Program-made: the position numbers and the translations under genes
The notes under the pieces: generated by a model
Database searches by the model: none
What the model saw: the letters and a program-made list of their open reading frames with translations, nothing else
Told to the model about the DNA's origin: nothing
Shown here: piece after piece, positions 46,076 through 55,550 of the stretch
How the letters are laid out: the number at the start of each line of letters is the position of its first letter
Numbering within the stretch: the stretch's first letter is position 1
Assembly (NCBI RefSeq): GCF_900167475.1
Contig: NZ_LT796768.1
Coordinates: 310,001 to 374,000 of the forward strand
Source: Aeromicrobium choanae
GTDB lineage: Bacteria > Actinomycetota > Actinomycetes > Propionibacteriales > Nocardioidaceae
DNA: 64,000 nucleotides
Direction of reading: 5' to 3'

Positions 46076-47473
46076 TCAGAGCTCGGCGGGCGAGGCCAGG
46101 TGGCCGGTGACTGCGGTGGCGACGGCGACATCGGGCGAGACCAGGTGCGTGCGGCCACCCTTGCCCTGACGGCCCTCGAAGTTGCGGTTGGAGGTGGAGG
46201 CGCTGCGCTCGCCCGGCGTGAGCTGGTCGGGGTTCATGCCCAGGCACATCGAGCAGCCCGCACCACGCCATTCGGCGCCGGCCTCCTTGAACACGACGTC
46301 GAGGCCCTCCTCCTCGGCCTGCAGGCGCACACGCACCGAGCCGGGGACGACGAGCATGCGGGTGCCGTCGGCGACCTTTTTGCCCTTGATCAGCTCGGCG
46401 GCCCGGCGCAGGTCGCTGATGCGGCCGTTGGTGCAGGAGCCGACGAAGACGGTGTCGACCGTGATGTCGCGCATCGGCGTGCCGGCCTCGAGGCCCATGT
46501 AGCGCAGTGCGTTCTCGGCGGCCTCGCGCTCGTCGGCGTCCTCGAAGTCGGACGGCGTCGGGACCAGGCCGGACAGCGCCACGCCCTGGCCGGGGTTCGT
46601 GCCCCACGTGACCCACGGGGTGACCTTCGAGGCGTCGATCATGACGACCTTGTCGAAGTGCGCGTCGTCGTCGGTGACGAGGCTGGTCCAGTACGCGACG
46701 GCCGCGTCCCAGTCGGCGCCCTGCGGCGCGTGGGGGCGACCCTCGATGTAGTCGAACGTGGTCTGGTCCGGAGCGATGAGGCCGGCCTTCGCGCCCCACT
46801 CGATGCTCATGTTGCAGATCGTCATGCGCTCTTCCATCGAGAGCGCGCGGATCGCCTCACCGCGGTACTCCACGATGTAGCCCTGACCGCCGCCGGTGGA
46901 CTCCTGCGTGATGAGCGCGAGGATCAGGTCCTTGGCGGTGGTGCCCGGCGGCAGCTCGCCGACGACCTCGACGGCCATCATCTTGGGCTTGGCCTGCGAC
47001 AGCGACTGGGTGGCCAGGACGTGCTCGACCTCGCTCGTGCCGATGCCGAAGGCGATCGAGCCGAAGGCGCCGTGCGTGGAGGTGTGCGAGTCGCCGCACA
47101 CGATCGTCATGCCCGGCTGGGTCAGGCCCAGCTGCGGGCCGACGACGTGGACGATGCCCTGCTCGATGTCACCCATGGGATGCAGGCGGACGCCGAACTC
47201 CTTGGCGTTGCGGCGCAGGGTCTCGACCTGCGTGCGCGACACCGGGTCGGCGATCGGCTTGTCGAGATCCGTGGTCGGAATGTTGTGGTCCTCGGTGGCG
47301 AGGGTGAGGTCGGCGCGACGCACCTGGCGGCCGGAGAGGCGCAGACCGTCGAACGCCTGCGGACTGGTGACCTCGTGAAGGAGGTGCAGGTCGATGAACA
47401 GCAGGTCCGGTTCTCCCGGCGCGGAACGGACGACGTGGTCGTCCCAGATCTTCTCGGCGAGCGTCTTGCCCAT
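46076..47473 (-). CDS. leuC: 3-isopropylmalate dehydratase large subunit
   Basis: A 465-residue LeuC containing the [4Fe-4S] cluster. Starts [17 protein letters not shown]. The first Cys is in [16 protein letters not shown] and the other two in [12 protein letters not shown], the standard three-Cys set of the aconitase family. The His-rich [12 protein letters not shown] and [15 protein letters not shown] are also present. With LeuD it isomerises 2- to 3-isopropylmalate. It is divergent from the IclR regulator at 47530, with a 56-base shared control region. Confidence 0.97.
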   Translation of the reverse strand: MGKTLAEKIWDDHVVRSAPGEPDLLFIDLHLLHEVTSPQAFDGLRLSGRQVRRADLTLATEDHNIPTTDLDKPIADPVSRTQVETLRRNAKEFGVRLHPMGDIEQGIVHVVGPQLGLTQPGMTIVCGDSHTSTHGAFGSIAFGIGTSEVEHVLATQSLSQAKPKMMAVEVVGELPPGTTAKDLILALITQESTGGGQGYIVEYRGEAIRALSMEERMTICNMSIEWGAKAGLIAPDQTTFDYIEGRPHAPQGADWDAAVAYWTSLVTDDDAHFDKVVMIDASKVTPWVTWGTNPGQGVALSGLVPTPSDFEDADEREAAENALRYMGLEAGTPMRDITVDTVFVGSCTNGRISDLRRAAELIKGKKVADGTRMLVVPGSVRVRLQAEEEGLDVVFKEAGAEWRGAGCSMCLGMNPDQLTPGERSASTSNRNFEGRQGKGGRTHLVSPDVAVATAVTGHLASPAEL

Positions 47474-47510
47474 GATTCTCTCCAACTTCGGGGGTTGCGT
47501 CTCACAATGC

Positions 47511-47524
47511 GATACGGCAGTATC
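47511..47524. promoter_or_regulatory. Candidate operator between leuC and the IclR regulator
   Basis: GATACGGCAGTATC is a perfect five-base inverted repeat (GATAC/GTATC, four-base spacer) in the 56-base region between divergent leuC and the IclR gene. Position fits a leucine- or NdgR/LtbR-type regulator site, as seen upstream of leuCD in other actinobacteria, but I cannot verify a known consensus. Confidence 0.45.
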
Positions 47525-47529
47525 AAGAC

Positions 47530-48240
47530 ATGGACAACTCTAGCGGAGTCGGCGTTCTCGACAAAGCGGCCCTCGTGCTGGCGGCGCTGGAACCGGGGCC
47601 GGCGACGCTGGCCGGCCTGGTGACCGCCACCGGCCTGGCGCGGCCCACCGCGCACCGCCTCGCAGTCGCCCTGGAGCACCACCGGCTCGTCGCGCGCGAC
47701 ATGCAGGGTCGCTTCATCCTAGGCCCGCGCCTGTCCGAGCTGGCCGCTGCCGCGGGCGAGGACCGTCTGCTCGCCGCCGCCGGCCCCGTGCTGGCCCGCC
47801 TGCGCGACATCACGGGCGAGTCCGCCCAGTTGTTCCGCCGCCAGGGCGACCACCGCGTGTGCGTCTCGGCCGCCGATCGGCCCACTGGCCTGCGCGACTC
47901 GATCCCCGTGGGCAGCCAGCTGACGATGTCCGGTGGCTCGGCCGCCCAGGTGCTGCTCGCCTGGGAGGACCCCGAGCGCATGAACAAGGGCCTGATGAAG
48001 GCCACCTTCTCCGCCGCAGAGCTGTCGGCCGTGCGCAAGCGCGGCTGGGCCCAGAGCGTCGGCGAGCGCGAGCCCGGCGTGGGCTCGGTCTCCGCTCCGG
48101 TCCGCTCCCCCAGCGGCAAGGTCGTCGCCGCCGTGTCGGTGTCGGGCCCGCTCGAGCGGCTCACGCGCCAGCCCGGCCGCATGCACGCCCCGGCCGTGGT
48201 GGCCGCGGCCGAGCGGCTCTCGCAGAACCTGCGCCGCTGA
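47530..48240 (+). CDS. IclR-family transcriptional regulator (NdgR/LtbR-like)
   Basis: A 236-residue IclR regulator. The winged helix (about residues 5-60) is [14 protein letters not shown], then [22 protein letters not shown]; the effector domain has the GAF-like [20 protein letters not shown] and ends [18 protein letters not shown]. Its divergence from leuCD and its size match NdgR/LtbR proteins that control leucine and other amino acid genes in actinobacteria. This link rests on position and family. It ends four bases before the ogt stop. Confidence 0.9.
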   Translation: MDNSSGVGVLDKAALVLAALEPGPATLAGLVTATGLARPTAHRLAVALEHHRLVARDMQGRFILGPRLSELAAAAGEDRLLAAAGPVLARLRDITGESAQLFRRQGDHRVCVSAADRPTGLRDSIPVGSQLTMSGGSAAQVLLAWEDPERMNKGLMKATFSAAELSAVRKRGWAQSVGEREPGVGSVSAPVRSPSGKVVAAVSVSGPLERLTRQPGRMHAPAVVAAAERLSQNLRR

Positions 48241-48244
48241 CGCG

Positions 48245-48706
48245 TCAGAACAGCCCGGGTCGCTCGAGCTCGAGCAGCGTCGTCTTGCGGTCGAGGCCGC
48301 CGGCGTAGCCCGTGAGCTTCCCGTTCGAGCCGATGACGCGGTGGCACGGGACCACGATGGGGATCGGGTTGGCGCCGTTGGCCGCGCCCACGGCCCGGGA
48401 GATGCCGACCTCGTAGCCGAGGTCGGTCGCGACCTGCCCGTACGTGACCGTCTCGCCGTAGGGGATCGTGCGCAGGTACGCCCACACCTTCTTCTGGAAC
48501 TCCGTGCCGTCGGCGGCCACGGGCAGGTCGAAGTCGCGGCGGTCGCCGGCGAAGTACTCGTCCAGCTGCCGCTCGACCTGGTCGAGCAGGGCGTCCTCGA
48601 CCCGCTCCCCCCGCGGCTCGGCCCCGAAGTCGATCGCCGTGAGCAGCCCGGCGTCGACGTGCAGTCGCAGGCCCCCGATGGGCGTGTCCATCCAGCGTGT
48701 CTTCAT
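48245..48706 (-). CDS. ogt: Methylated-DNA--protein-cysteine methyltransferase
   Basis: A 153-residue MGMT/Ogt. The start is the ATG at 48706 ([18 protein letters not shown]). The helix-turn-helix [20 protein letters not shown] and the acceptor motif [24 protein letters not shown] (alkyl-accepting Cys in PCHR, about residue 127) are complete. It removes O6-methyl from guanine in a suicide reaction. Four-base overlap with the upstream Ada-AlkA gene makes a DNA alkylation repair operon. Confidence 0.96.
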   Translation of the reverse strand: MKTRWMDTPIGGLRLHVDAGLLTAIDFGAEPRGERVEDALLDQVERQLDEYFAGDRRDFDLPVAADGTEFQKKVWAYLRTIPYGETVTYGQVATDLGYEVGISRAVGAANGANPIPIVVPCHRVIGSNGKLTGYAGGLDRKTTLLELERPGLF

Positions 48707-50127
48707 GCCACTCTCCAAAGATGCAGTGAGGCGTACGACCGCCAGGGCCGCCACCGTTCGGTTCGCGTCCGGTCCAGGCCCTCGCGCGCGAGGACGCGGC
48801 GCAGCACGAGGTCGGTCTCCAGCAGGACGTCGGGGTCCCCGAGGGCCCGCATCCTGACGTAGTCGGCGGTCCAGGGCCCGATGCCCCGGATCGCGAGCAG
48901 GCTCGCCCGGGCGGCCTCGCGGTCGGCACCGGGGTGCAGGTCGAGCTCGCCGGACGCCACGGCGTGCGCCACGGAGATGATCGCGGTGGCTCGGCCGCGC
49001 GGCATCGCGAACTCCTCCGGGGCGGCCTCGGCCACCGACTCGGCGGTGGCGAACGCGTGGGTGAGGCCGTGGCGCCGCGCGAGCTCGAGGTCGACCTCGG
49101 TGCCGCGCGACCGCGCGACCCGGCCCAGGATCGTGCGGGCTCCCGCCACGGACACCTGCTGGCCGACGATCGCGCGCATCACCATCTCGAACCCGTCGAC
49201 CTGTCCGGGCAGGCGCATGCCGGGTGCCTCGCGGACGAGGTCGGCGAGCAGCGGATCGACCGCGAGGGCCTCATCGATCGCGACGGGGTCCGCGTCGAGG
49301 TCGAGCAGCCGACGGCACCGCTGCACCGCCGGCGCGAGATCGCGCAGGTCGGTGAGCTCGAGCTCGGCCGAGACGCTGTCGTCGCCGAGGGTCAGCTCGA
49401 CCGCTCCCACCCCGTGGGGCAGGTTCAGCACGCGGGCGTAGGTGCGACCGTCGATGGCCTCGACGCCCTCGATCGCGCGCGGGGCGAGCCAGTCGAGCAG
49501 CGCGTCGGCGTGGAACGGGGGTCGCAGGGCGAGCTCGAGCCGGAGCCGCCCGGCGCCGGGGTGCGCGGCCCGGCTCGAGCGCGCCCTCAGCTCGCGCGGG
49601 GTGAGGTCGAACGACTCGCGGATGGAGTCGTTGAACTGGCGCACCGATCCGTACCCGGCCGCGAAGGCGACGTCGGCCGCCCGCATCGTGGTGGTCTCGA
49701 GCAGGATGCGTGCCGTGCGCGCCCGGTTGCTGCGGGCGATCGCCTGGGGGCCGGCGCCGAGCTCGGTGGTGACGAGCCGGTTGACCTGGCGCTCGCTGTA
49801 GCCGAGGCGGCCGGCGAGCCCGCTCACTCCCTCACGCTCGACCACGCCGTCGCCGATCAGGCGCACGGCACGGGCGACCACGTCGGCCCGGGCGTTCCAC
49901 TCCGGCGATCCTGGTGTGCTGTCGGGCCGGCAGCGCCGGCAGGCACGGTAGCCCGATCGCTCCGCGGCCGCGGCCGAGGGATAGAAGGTGACGTTCGCCT
50001 GTCGCGGGGTCATCGCGGGGCACGAGGGTCGGCAGTAGATCCCCGTGGTGCGGACCGCCGTGTAGAAGACCCCGTCGAACCGCGCGTCGCGCGCACTCAC
50101 GGCGCGGTAGCAGTCGTTCGGGTCCAT
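48703..50127 (-). CDS. alkA: Ada-type AraC regulator fused to AlkA 3-methyladenine glycosylase
   Basis: A 474-residue three-part protein. Residues about 1-75 are the Ada zinc domain with Cys in [18 protein letters not shown] and ACRRCRP, which in Ada accepts methyl from phosphotriesters. Next is an AraC helix-turn-helix ([16 protein letters not shown] to [16 protein letters not shown]). The C-terminal half is an AlkA N-lobe plus HhH-GPD glycosylase with [20 protein letters not shown] and a likely catalytic Asp in [11 protein letters not shown]. This AdaA-AlkA fusion is common in actinobacteria. It can sense, activate and excise alkylation damage. Confidence 0.93.
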   Translation of the reverse strand: MDPNDCYRAVSARDARFDGVFYTAVRTTGIYCRPSCPAMTPRQANVTFYPSAAAAERSGYRACRRCRPDSTPGSPEWNARADVVARAVRLIGDGVVEREGVSGLAGRLGYSERQVNRLVTTELGAGPQAIARSNRARTARILLETTTMRAADVAFAAGYGSVRQFNDSIRESFDLTPRELRARSSRAAHPGAGRLRLELALRPPFHADALLDWLAPRAIEGVEAIDGRTYARVLNLPHGVGAVELTLGDDSVSAELELTDLRDLAPAVQRCRRLLDLDADPVAIDEALAVDPLLADLVREAPGMRLPGQVDGFEMVMRAIVGQQVSVAGARTILGRVARSRGTEVDLELARRHGLTHAFATAESVAEAAPEEFAMPRGRATAIISVAHAVASGELDLHPGADREAARASLLAIRGIGPWTADYVRMRALGDPDVLLETDLVLRRVLAREGLDRTRTERWRPWRSYASLHLWRVA

Positions 50128-50497
50128 GACTCCATCCTGACGCACGCGCCTGACGGATTCTCGCGGGAATCGGACACGACCGTCAGGCCTCTCATCCGGC
50201 TCGGGCGAGGGCGACGTCACCCCCGCGTTGGGAGCGACCACCGGCACGCGTTCGAGACGGACTTTCCAGAGCTTCGAGATCTGCACAAGAGGTTCATCCA
50301 GGCTGCCGACAGGCGTCAACGCCATGCATCTAGTTCCCGCAACAGTCCCGGAGGAATACAGGCTGCCACAGGCATCCCGCCCGGATACGGGGCATCGAAC
50401 GACATCTTGTTTCAAGTACGAGCGTGGCAAGCGGGGTGATAGGCGAAATCAGGGCACGGCCATTCCCGGACCGCTTGATCGCGAACTCGGCGCGGCT
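50128..50497. other. 370-bp non-coding junction, left edge of the low-GC insert
   Basis: No gene is supported here. It holds the inverted repeat at 50148-50188 just upstream of the Ada-AlkA gene. Beyond about 50230, GC falls and codon-like structure is lost. A plus-strand frame to 50439 ends FETDFPELRDLHKRFIQAA and GYGASNDILFQVRAW, which reads like the remnant of a protein, but it has no start and lies on shadow sequence before 50220. Confidence 0.4.
50148..50188. promoter_or_regulatory. Inverted repeat upstream of the Ada-AlkA gene
   Basis: GCCTGACGG (50148-50156) is perfectly complementary to CCGTCAGGC (50180-50188), and a nested GATTC/GAATC pair lies inside (50156-50172). It begins 21 bases ahead of the Ada-AlkA start codon and could be a transcription-factor site or an RNA hairpin in the leader. 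Not a known consensus to me. Confidence 0.45.
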
Positions 50498-51070
50498 CTA
50501 CAACACCATTTCGACCAGTTCGTCAAACTTGAGTAACAGCCGAGCGAGGCTTTGCGACCTCGATGTGGCCAGATCCAGATCCATACGTGCTGCTAGGCGA
50601 GGTTGAAGTGTGGGTTTGACGTACTTCGCCGGCTTCAACGCTTTTGGGATTGTCGCCTTGCCGTTCTTTGACGGATCAAACTCCAACTCTAGTCCTAGCG
50701 TTTCCGCGGATGCATGCAGCCAGTCTTCGAAGTCACGTTCAGCGAGCGATACATACACCGGCTTCCCGGTTGTGCTTGCGGCTCGCTCAAGAAGCTCCGG
50801 ACCAAGTCTCGCGACACAATCATCATCTCCGTCCAGCACTACAAGGACACCCACACACCCAGGGCGGGCGGCGGCCGTCGCGACATAACCTTCCAAGCCT
50901 CCTGCCACTGTTGCGTTGGGCCGCCCGTGCGCGGGCACGGGCTTTCCTAGGATGTCCCGGAAGTCGAGCTTGCTCTCTAGGTGCTTACGCAGGAGGACGG
51001 GTACTGCTCCGCGGTCACCAGCGCCCTCAACCACCAAGCCCACATGCGGGTGATTGGGCGATGCGGTCAC
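50498..51070 (-). CDS. DUF4276-family (TOPRIM-like) protein, partner of the ABC-type ATPase
   Basis: A 190-residue protein with TOPRIM-like marks: a Glu after strand one (VGLVVEGAGDRGAVPVLLRK, Glu15) and a DxD-type acidic cluster in VLVVLDGDDDC (Asp80, Asp82). Later SLAERDFEDWLHA (about 109-121) is the third DUF4276 block. Such proteins are predicted nucleases paired with ABC ATPases in conflict systems, by published comparative classifications of ABC ATPases. It starts at a GTG at 51070 that overlaps the ATPase stop by four bases. GC is lower than in the surroundings, suggesting transfer. Confidence 0.8.
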   Translation of the reverse strand: MTASPNHPHVGLVVEGAGDRGAVPVLLRKHLESKLDFRDILGKPVPAHGRPNATVAGGLEGYVATAAARPGCVGVLVVLDGDDDCVARLGPELLERAASTTGKPVYVSLAERDFEDWLHASAETLGLELEFDPSKNGKATIPKALKPAKYVKPTLQPRLAARMDLDLATSRSQSLARLLLKFDELVEMVL

Positions 51071-52275
51071 TCGTCAGTCTCCAGGTCGAGCGAGTCAGAC
51101 CTGAGTAACTGACCTGGCGTGATCAGGCCGCTTCTCACCGTCTCGATCGTGTGAAGTGCGACAGTGCCGATTCGCGAATCTCCGCCGTCGTTCCATACGA
51201 CCCTGAGAGCCTCGACGTCCACAGAGTCCACGATGTCTGCGCTGTGCGTCGTGAGAATGATCTGCGTTTCCTCGGCTTCCTGCTCGAGGATATCCACCAA
51301 TGTTCGCAGGGCTCCGAGGTGAATGGCGATCTCTGGCTCTTCGATAACGAAAAGTGCTGGCTGAGAAGGCTGCTTCATCGCGAGCAAGATACTGAAGGCA
51401 CGGAGGGTGCCGTCGGACATCTGCTTAGCGAAGAACTCACGATTGCCACTTGCAGTCTCTTGTACGAACTTCAGTGTGTGCCGATCCGCGAGCCGCTGCA
51501 CTTCAATACGGACGATTCCGGGCACGATCGCAGAGAGCTCATCCACCAGCTCATTCTTCAGGCGCGGTTCAAGCAGTTCAAAGATGCTAGTTGTGTTGCC
51601 GCCGTCTGGTTCGAAGTCCTGTGTAGACGACGGTTCCTGCAGCTCGCCGACCTTCGCGGGATTCACTTCAATGGTCTGCATCCGTTGGAGCGCTTGCAGT
51701 ACGACGAATCCTGCGAAACCCGCATTCGGAAGCGCGCTCTGCGCTGGGGGGATCGGGAACCGTCGGCGCACCCGATCAACCTTGAACGATTCACCTGCGC
51801 GGTTCCTTATGTCCCCGTCTTGGTCGAGCACATACTCGATCTCCGTGGTCGCTACCCGCTCGCCGTCACTCTCAAAGTCGTACTGCTCGTCATCCACATA
51901 GACTGTGGCGGATTCCAGCTTCACTCGATAATTTCGAGGCTTTACCGCACCAAGTCTGAGTTCATAGTGGGAGATGCGGGATGAATCCCCCAAGGTGAAC
52001 TCAATCCGAAGACCGGGATCATATGGTCGTCCGGCGCTGCGGTGCCGCAGTTGGTCGAAGCCACCGCGGCGGGCTAGGGCTACCGGGAGTCCGTGAATCG
52101 GGATCTCGCGGAGCAGTTTGATCGCAGCAACGAGATTCGACTTGCCGCTTGCATTTGGTCCGACCAAGGCGATGAGATCGCCAAATTCGAGACGCGCGTG
52201 CTTGTACGAGAGAAAGTTCGTCAGCTCGATCGCGTGAAAACGGGGTTGGAAGGGATTCGACTCAGGTTCCGCCAC
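51067..52275 (-). CDS. AAA/ABC-type ATPase of the OLD/RecF-like group (AAA_15/21)
   Basis: A 402-residue SMC/ABC-class ATPase of the kind paired with TOPRIM nucleases. Walker A is ALVGPNASGKSNLVAAI (Gly39 to Ser46). The ABC signature is like KQMSDGTLRAFSILLAM (about 285-300), Walker B is ALFVIEEPEIAIHL (about 308-320) and the switch His is in LTTHSADIVDS (about 344). The middle is an insert with few hydrophobic repeats. There is no fused TOPRIM: the neighbouring DUF4276 gene supplies it. A GTG start at 52275 overlaps the end of the HNH gene by 14 bases. Lower GC than its flanks. Confidence 0.85.
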   Translation of the reverse strand: MAEPESNPFQPRFHAIELTNFLSYKHARLEFGDLIALVGPNASGKSNLVAAIKLLREIPIHGLPVALARRGGFDQLRHRSAGRPYDPGLRIEFTLGDSSRISHYELRLGAVKPRNYRVKLESATVYVDDEQYDFESDGERVATTEIEYVLDQDGDIRNRAGESFKVDRVRRRFPIPPAQSALPNAGFAGFVVLQALQRMQTIEVNPAKVGELQEPSSTQDFEPDGGNTTSIFELLEPRLKNELVDELSAIVPGIVRIEVQRLADRHTLKFVQETASGNREFFAKQMSDGTLRAFSILLAMKQPSQPALFVIEEPEIAIHLGALRTLVDILEQEAEETQIILTTHSADIVDSVDVEALRVVWNDGGDSRIGTVALHTIETVRSGLITPGQLLRSDSLDLETDE

Positions 52276-53515
52276 AGGACAACCCTAGTAGCCCCGTACG
52301 TTCCGCGGCAGCGGTTCGCCCCCGCGGTGGAAGAGTCACTAGCTGACCAGACCCTTGTGCGCCCTCCGCCAGGTTCGTAGGGTCATGGCGATGTTCGTGG
52401 CGGTGGCACGCGGAGCAGAGTCCGACGAGGTTGGCGAGGTCGGTGGGACCGCCGTCCGCCCATCGCCGTCGGTGGTGCACGTGGTCGACGGCGTGGTGGC
52501 AGTGCTCGGTGGCGCAGCGCCCGTCCTGCTGGATCCAGACCGCGTGGCGCTGCTTCGGCGTGGCGTCGCGGTGGCGGCGACCCACGTCGAGCACGGACCG
52601 GTTCGGCCCGATCCGATCGACGAGGACCGGAATGAGGTCGGCGCCGCACGTGAGGTGGGCCAGCAGGTTGGCCCCGATGTGGCCGAACCCCTCCAGGACA
52701 GCGGGCTGGTCGGGCTCGAAGGCGCCAGGCGTCTCGGGCGCGAGCGCGCTCTGCAGGGTGCCGGCGTCGACGAGCACGTGAACCTGGGGACGAACGGTGC
52801 CGTCGGTGGGCAGGCCTTCGGCCAGGACGCGGGTGAGCAGGTGGTCGAGCCCGTCGATGCGACGCTCGGAAGCCGAGCGCCGGTCGCCTCCCTCGCGCGG
52901 GGTCGAAACGGCCTCGAGGACGGCGTTCAGCCTGGCGCCGACCTCGATCGGCAGGAAGCCCGTGACGTGCCAGCCGTCGGGCAGGGCGTTCAGGCCGACG
53001 TGCGCCTTGTCGGCACCGGCGATCCACGCGTCGTCGAGCTCCTCGGCATGCACGATCGAGCGGAGACGGTCGACGAGCGACTTCACCCGCGACGGCGGGT
53101 GCTGCTCGGCCACGGCCACGAGATGCGCCTCGATCCGACGGACCTCGACGTCGTCGACGTGAGCGAGGGCGAACGAGAAGCGCGCGACGTGGTCGGCCGA
53201 GATGCGCCCCGCACGGGCCGACTCGCCGACGAGCGGCAGCTCACGCATCGTGGCGGCCGCTCGGATCAGCTGCCGCGTGCGGCGCGCGTCCTGGCGCAGC
53301 TCGCGTCGCGCCCAGGTGGCCGCGCTGGACGCGTCCTCGGCGACGTACGCCTTCGTTCGCTCGATCTCGTCGAGCCGTTCGGCGAGCGCCGCCTCGGCCG
53401 CGTCGCGCAGCGCCGCCAGCGCCCGCGCCTCGTCGTGGACCGAGGAGGTGACGGACTGCAGGACAAGCGCGCAGCGGCCCATGGCCGCGCCCACACCGTC
53501 ATCCCCCGAAGACAT
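52262..53515 (-). CDS. DUF222/13E12-type HNH endonuclease
   Basis: A 417-residue protein. The N-terminal DUF222 helices run from about residues 20-260, with [22 protein letters not shown] and [15 protein letters not shown]. The C-terminal HNH domain (about 325-375) has [19 protein letters not shown], then [17 protein letters not shown], with the His-Asn-His ligands. The last 40 residues (after [15 protein letters not shown]) are unlike the usual short ending of the family, and overlap the low-GC ATPase gene by 14 bases. DUF222/HNH genes are repeated, group-specific and often flank insertions. Whether it is active is unknown. Confidence 0.85.
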   Translation of the reverse strand: MSSGDDGVGAAMGRCALVLQSVTSSVHDEARALAALRDAAEAALAERLDEIERTKAYVAEDASSAATWARRELRQDARRTRQLIRAAATMRELPLVGESARAGRISADHVARFSFALAHVDDVEVRRIEAHLVAVAEQHPPSRVKSLVDRLRSIVHAEELDDAWIAGADKAHVGLNALPDGWHVTGFLPIEVGARLNAVLEAVSTPREGGDRRSASERRIDGLDHLLTRVLAEGLPTDGTVRPQVHVLVDAGTLQSALAPETPGAFEPDQPAVLEGFGHIGANLLAHLTCGADLIPVLVDRIGPNRSVLDVGRRHRDATPKQRHAVWIQQDGRCATEHCHHAVDHVHHRRRWADGGPTDLANLVGLCSACHRHEHRHDPTNLAEGAQGSGQLVTLPPRGRTAAAERTGLLGLSCGGT

Positions 53516-53573
53516 GCCTGAACCCTACCGCACATCTGTTCGATGTTCATGCGTTTTCCACTGCCATTTCAGG

Positions 53574-53603
53574 TTGACAGTGAGGCTTATGGCCCACATC
53601 GCA
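53574..53603 (+). promoter_or_regulatory. Weak candidate promoter upstream of mscR
   Basis: TTGACA at 53574-53579 is a consensus -35 box between the divergent HNH gene and the mycothiol dehydrogenase. No clear TAnnnT -10 element is present 16-18 bases on, so it is tentative. Confidence 0.25.
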
Positions 53604-53675
53604 CGAGCGACCTCTCGCAACCCACGGGCCTCTCTGGCAGGCTCGCAGGAGAACCCCCGAAGCAAGGAGACAGCC

Positions 53676-54776
53676 GTGCAGCAGGTCAAGGGCGTCATCG
53701 CTCGAGCGAAGGACGCGCCGGTCGAACTGGTCACCATCAACGTTCCCGATCCCGGCCCGGGTGAGGCGGTGGTGACGATCCAGGCCTGCGGCGTCTGCCA
53801 CACCGACCTGCACTACCGCCAGGGCGGCATCAACGACGAGTTCCCGTTCCTGCTCGGCCACGAGGCGGCGGGCATCGTCGAGGCCGTCGGCGCGGGGGTC
53901 ACGGAGGTCGCACCGGGCGACTTCGTCGTCCTCAACTGGCGCGCCGTGTGCGGCGAGTGTCGCGCCTGCAAGCGCGGCGACCTGCAGTACTGCTTCGCCA
54001 CCCACAACGCGAAGCAGAAGATGACGCTCGAGGACGGCACCGAGCTCTCCCCCGCGCTGGGCATCGGCGCGTTCATCGAGAAGACGCTCGTGGCGGCCGG
54101 GCAGTGCACCAAGGTGGATCCCGAGGCCCGTCCCGCGGCGGCCGGCCTGCTGGGCTGTGGCGTGATGGCCGGCATCGGCGCGGCGATCAACACCGGAGCC
54201 CTGACGCGCGGCCGCTCCGCCGCCGTCATCGGCTGCGGTGGTGTGGGCGTCGCCGCCGTGGCCGGCGCCGCACTGGCCGGAGCCAGCCCGATCATCGCCG
54301 TCGACATCGACCCCGCGAAGCTCGAGGCGGCGCGGAAGATGGGCGCGACCCACACGGTCGACTCGTCGCAGACCGATCCCGTCGAGGAGATCAAGCGCAT
54401 CTGCGCCGAGACCTACGAGGGCGCCGAGGGCGCCGACGTGGTGATCGAGGCGGTGGGCCGTCCCGAGACCTGGAAGCAGGCGTTCTACGCCCGCGACCTC
54501 GCGGGCACCGTGGTCCTGGTCGGCGTTCCGACGCCGGACATGACGGTGCCCGAGCTGCCCCTGATCGACGTCTTCGGACGCGGCGGCGCGCTCAAGTCCA
54601 GCTGGTATGGCGACTGCCTGCCCAGCCGCGACTTCCCCATGCTGATCGACCTCTACCGCCAGGGCCGCCTAGACCTCGACGCGTTCGTCACCGAGGAGAT
54701 CGGCATCGAGGACGTGGAGGCGGCGTTCGAGAAGATGCATCACGGCGACGTGCTGCGCTCGGTGGTGGTGCTCTGA
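53676..54776 (+). CDS. mscR: S-(hydroxymethyl)mycothiol dehydrogenase
   Basis: A 366-residue zinc-dependent class III-type alcohol dehydrogenase that oxidises the formaldehyde-mycothiol adduct with NAD. Starts at a GTG ([18 protein letters not shown]) with AAGGAG seven bases upstream. The catalytic zinc site is [13 protein letters not shown] plus GHEAAG, and the four-Cys structural zinc is [21 protein letters not shown]. The NAD-binding loop is [19 protein letters not shown]. The sequence pattern matches actinobacterial MscR rather than plain ADH. It overlaps the MBL gene by one base. Confidence 0.93.
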   Translation: MQQVKGVIARAKDAPVELVTINVPDPGPGEAVVTIQACGVCHTDLHYRQGGINDEFPFLLGHEAAGIVEAVGAGVTEVAPGDFVVLNWRAVCGECRACKRGDLQYCFATHNAKQKMTLEDGTELSPALGIGAFIEKTLVAAGQCTKVDPEARPAAAGLLGCGVMAGIGAAINTGALTRGRSAAVIGCGGVGVAAVAGAALAGASPIIAVDIDPAKLEAARKMGATHTVDSSQTDPVEEIKRICAETYEGAEGADVVIEAVGRPETWKQAFYARDLAGTVVLVGVPTPDMTVPELPLIDVFGRGGALKSSWYGDCLPSRDFPMLIDLYRQGRLDLDAFVTEEIGIEDVEAAFEKMHHGDVLRSVVVL

Positions 54777-55381
54777 TGGCCGCGCGCATCGACTACGGCG
54801 TCGTCTCGGGCACCTTCAGCCTCGACGGCGAGACCCACGACGTCGACAACAACGTGTGGATCGTGGGCGACGACACCGAGTGCCTCGTGATCGACGCACC
54901 CCACGACGTCGAGGCGATCCTGCACCTCATCGGACGGCGGAAGGTCACCGCAATCGTGCTGACGCACGCGCACGACGACCACTGCCGCATCGCTCCGGAG
55001 CTGCGTGAGCGCACCGGCGCGCCGATCTGGCTGAACCCCGAGGACCGCCCCCTGTGGGAGCTGACGCATCCGGGCGAGTCGTGGGACCACGACCTCGTCG
55101 ACGGCACGGAGTTCACCGTCGGCGGCACCACGCTGACCGCGATCCACACGCCGGGGCACGCCCCCGGTGCCACGTGCCTGGTCTCCGAGGAGCTGGGCTG
55201 CGTCTTCACCGGCGACACCCTGTTCAACGGCGGACCCGGCGCGACGGGTCGCTCGTACAGCGACGCCGACGTGATCCGGTCCTCCATCGCCGAGCGGCTG
55301 TTCACCCTGCTGCCCGAGACGGTGGTGCACACGGGCCACGGCCCCGACACCACCATCGGTGCGGAGCGCGACCGGACGTAG
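54776..55381 (+). CDS. Metallo-beta-lactamase-fold hydrolase in the formaldehyde/mycothiol operon
   Basis: A 201-residue MBL-fold protein from the ATG at 54776, which overlaps the mscR stop by one base (TGATG). The metal motif is IVLTHAHDDHCRIAPEL (H-x-H-x-D-H, about residues 62-67), with later His in AIHTPGHAPGATCL, an Asp in VFTGDTLFNGGPG and a final His in VVHTGHGPDTT. It is of the glyoxalase II-like class. Next to MscR it is the likely thioesterase that frees mycothiol from S-formylmycothiol. That role is inferred from context. Confidence 0.88.
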   Translation: MAARIDYGVVSGTFSLDGETHDVDNNVWIVGDDTECLVIDAPHDVEAILHLIGRRKVTAIVLTHAHDDHCRIAPELRERTGAPIWLNPEDRPLWELTHPGESWDHDLVDGTEFTVGGTTLTAIHTPGHAPGATCLVSEELGCVFTGDTLFNGGPGATGRSYSDADVIRSSIAERLFTLLPETVVHTGHGPDTTIGAERDRT

Positions 55382-55400
55382 TGGCGCTCGCAGGTTGGGG

Positions 55401-55524
55401 TGATCTCGATACGCCGCTCGCTGCGCTCGCGTGCTACTCGATCACCGGGTCCGCGGCCCGCTCGATCACCGGGTCCGCCCGGTGGTCGAGTGCCCTCGAG
55501 GAACGAGAGGGTGTATCGAGACCA
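55401..55524. repeat. Intergenic repeat, copy 4
   Basis: The left end TGATCTCGATACGCCGCTCG at 55401 and right end GGTGTATCGAGACCA, ending at 55524, match copies 2 and 3. It carries CTCGCTGCGCTCGCGTG, two copies of CTCGATCACCGGGTCCGC and CGAGGAACGAG. It lies between co-oriented genes, after the MBL stop and just before the DMT exporter. Confidence 0.8.
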
Positions 55525-55550
55525 CCACGAGCAACCCCTAACCTGAGCGG

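Noticed and set aside
50228..50536. A possible plus-strand gene in the junction before the DUF4276 gene.
   Set aside because: No start, family or codon signal; it overlaps the 3' end of the DUF4276 gene and lies mostly in non-coding sequence.
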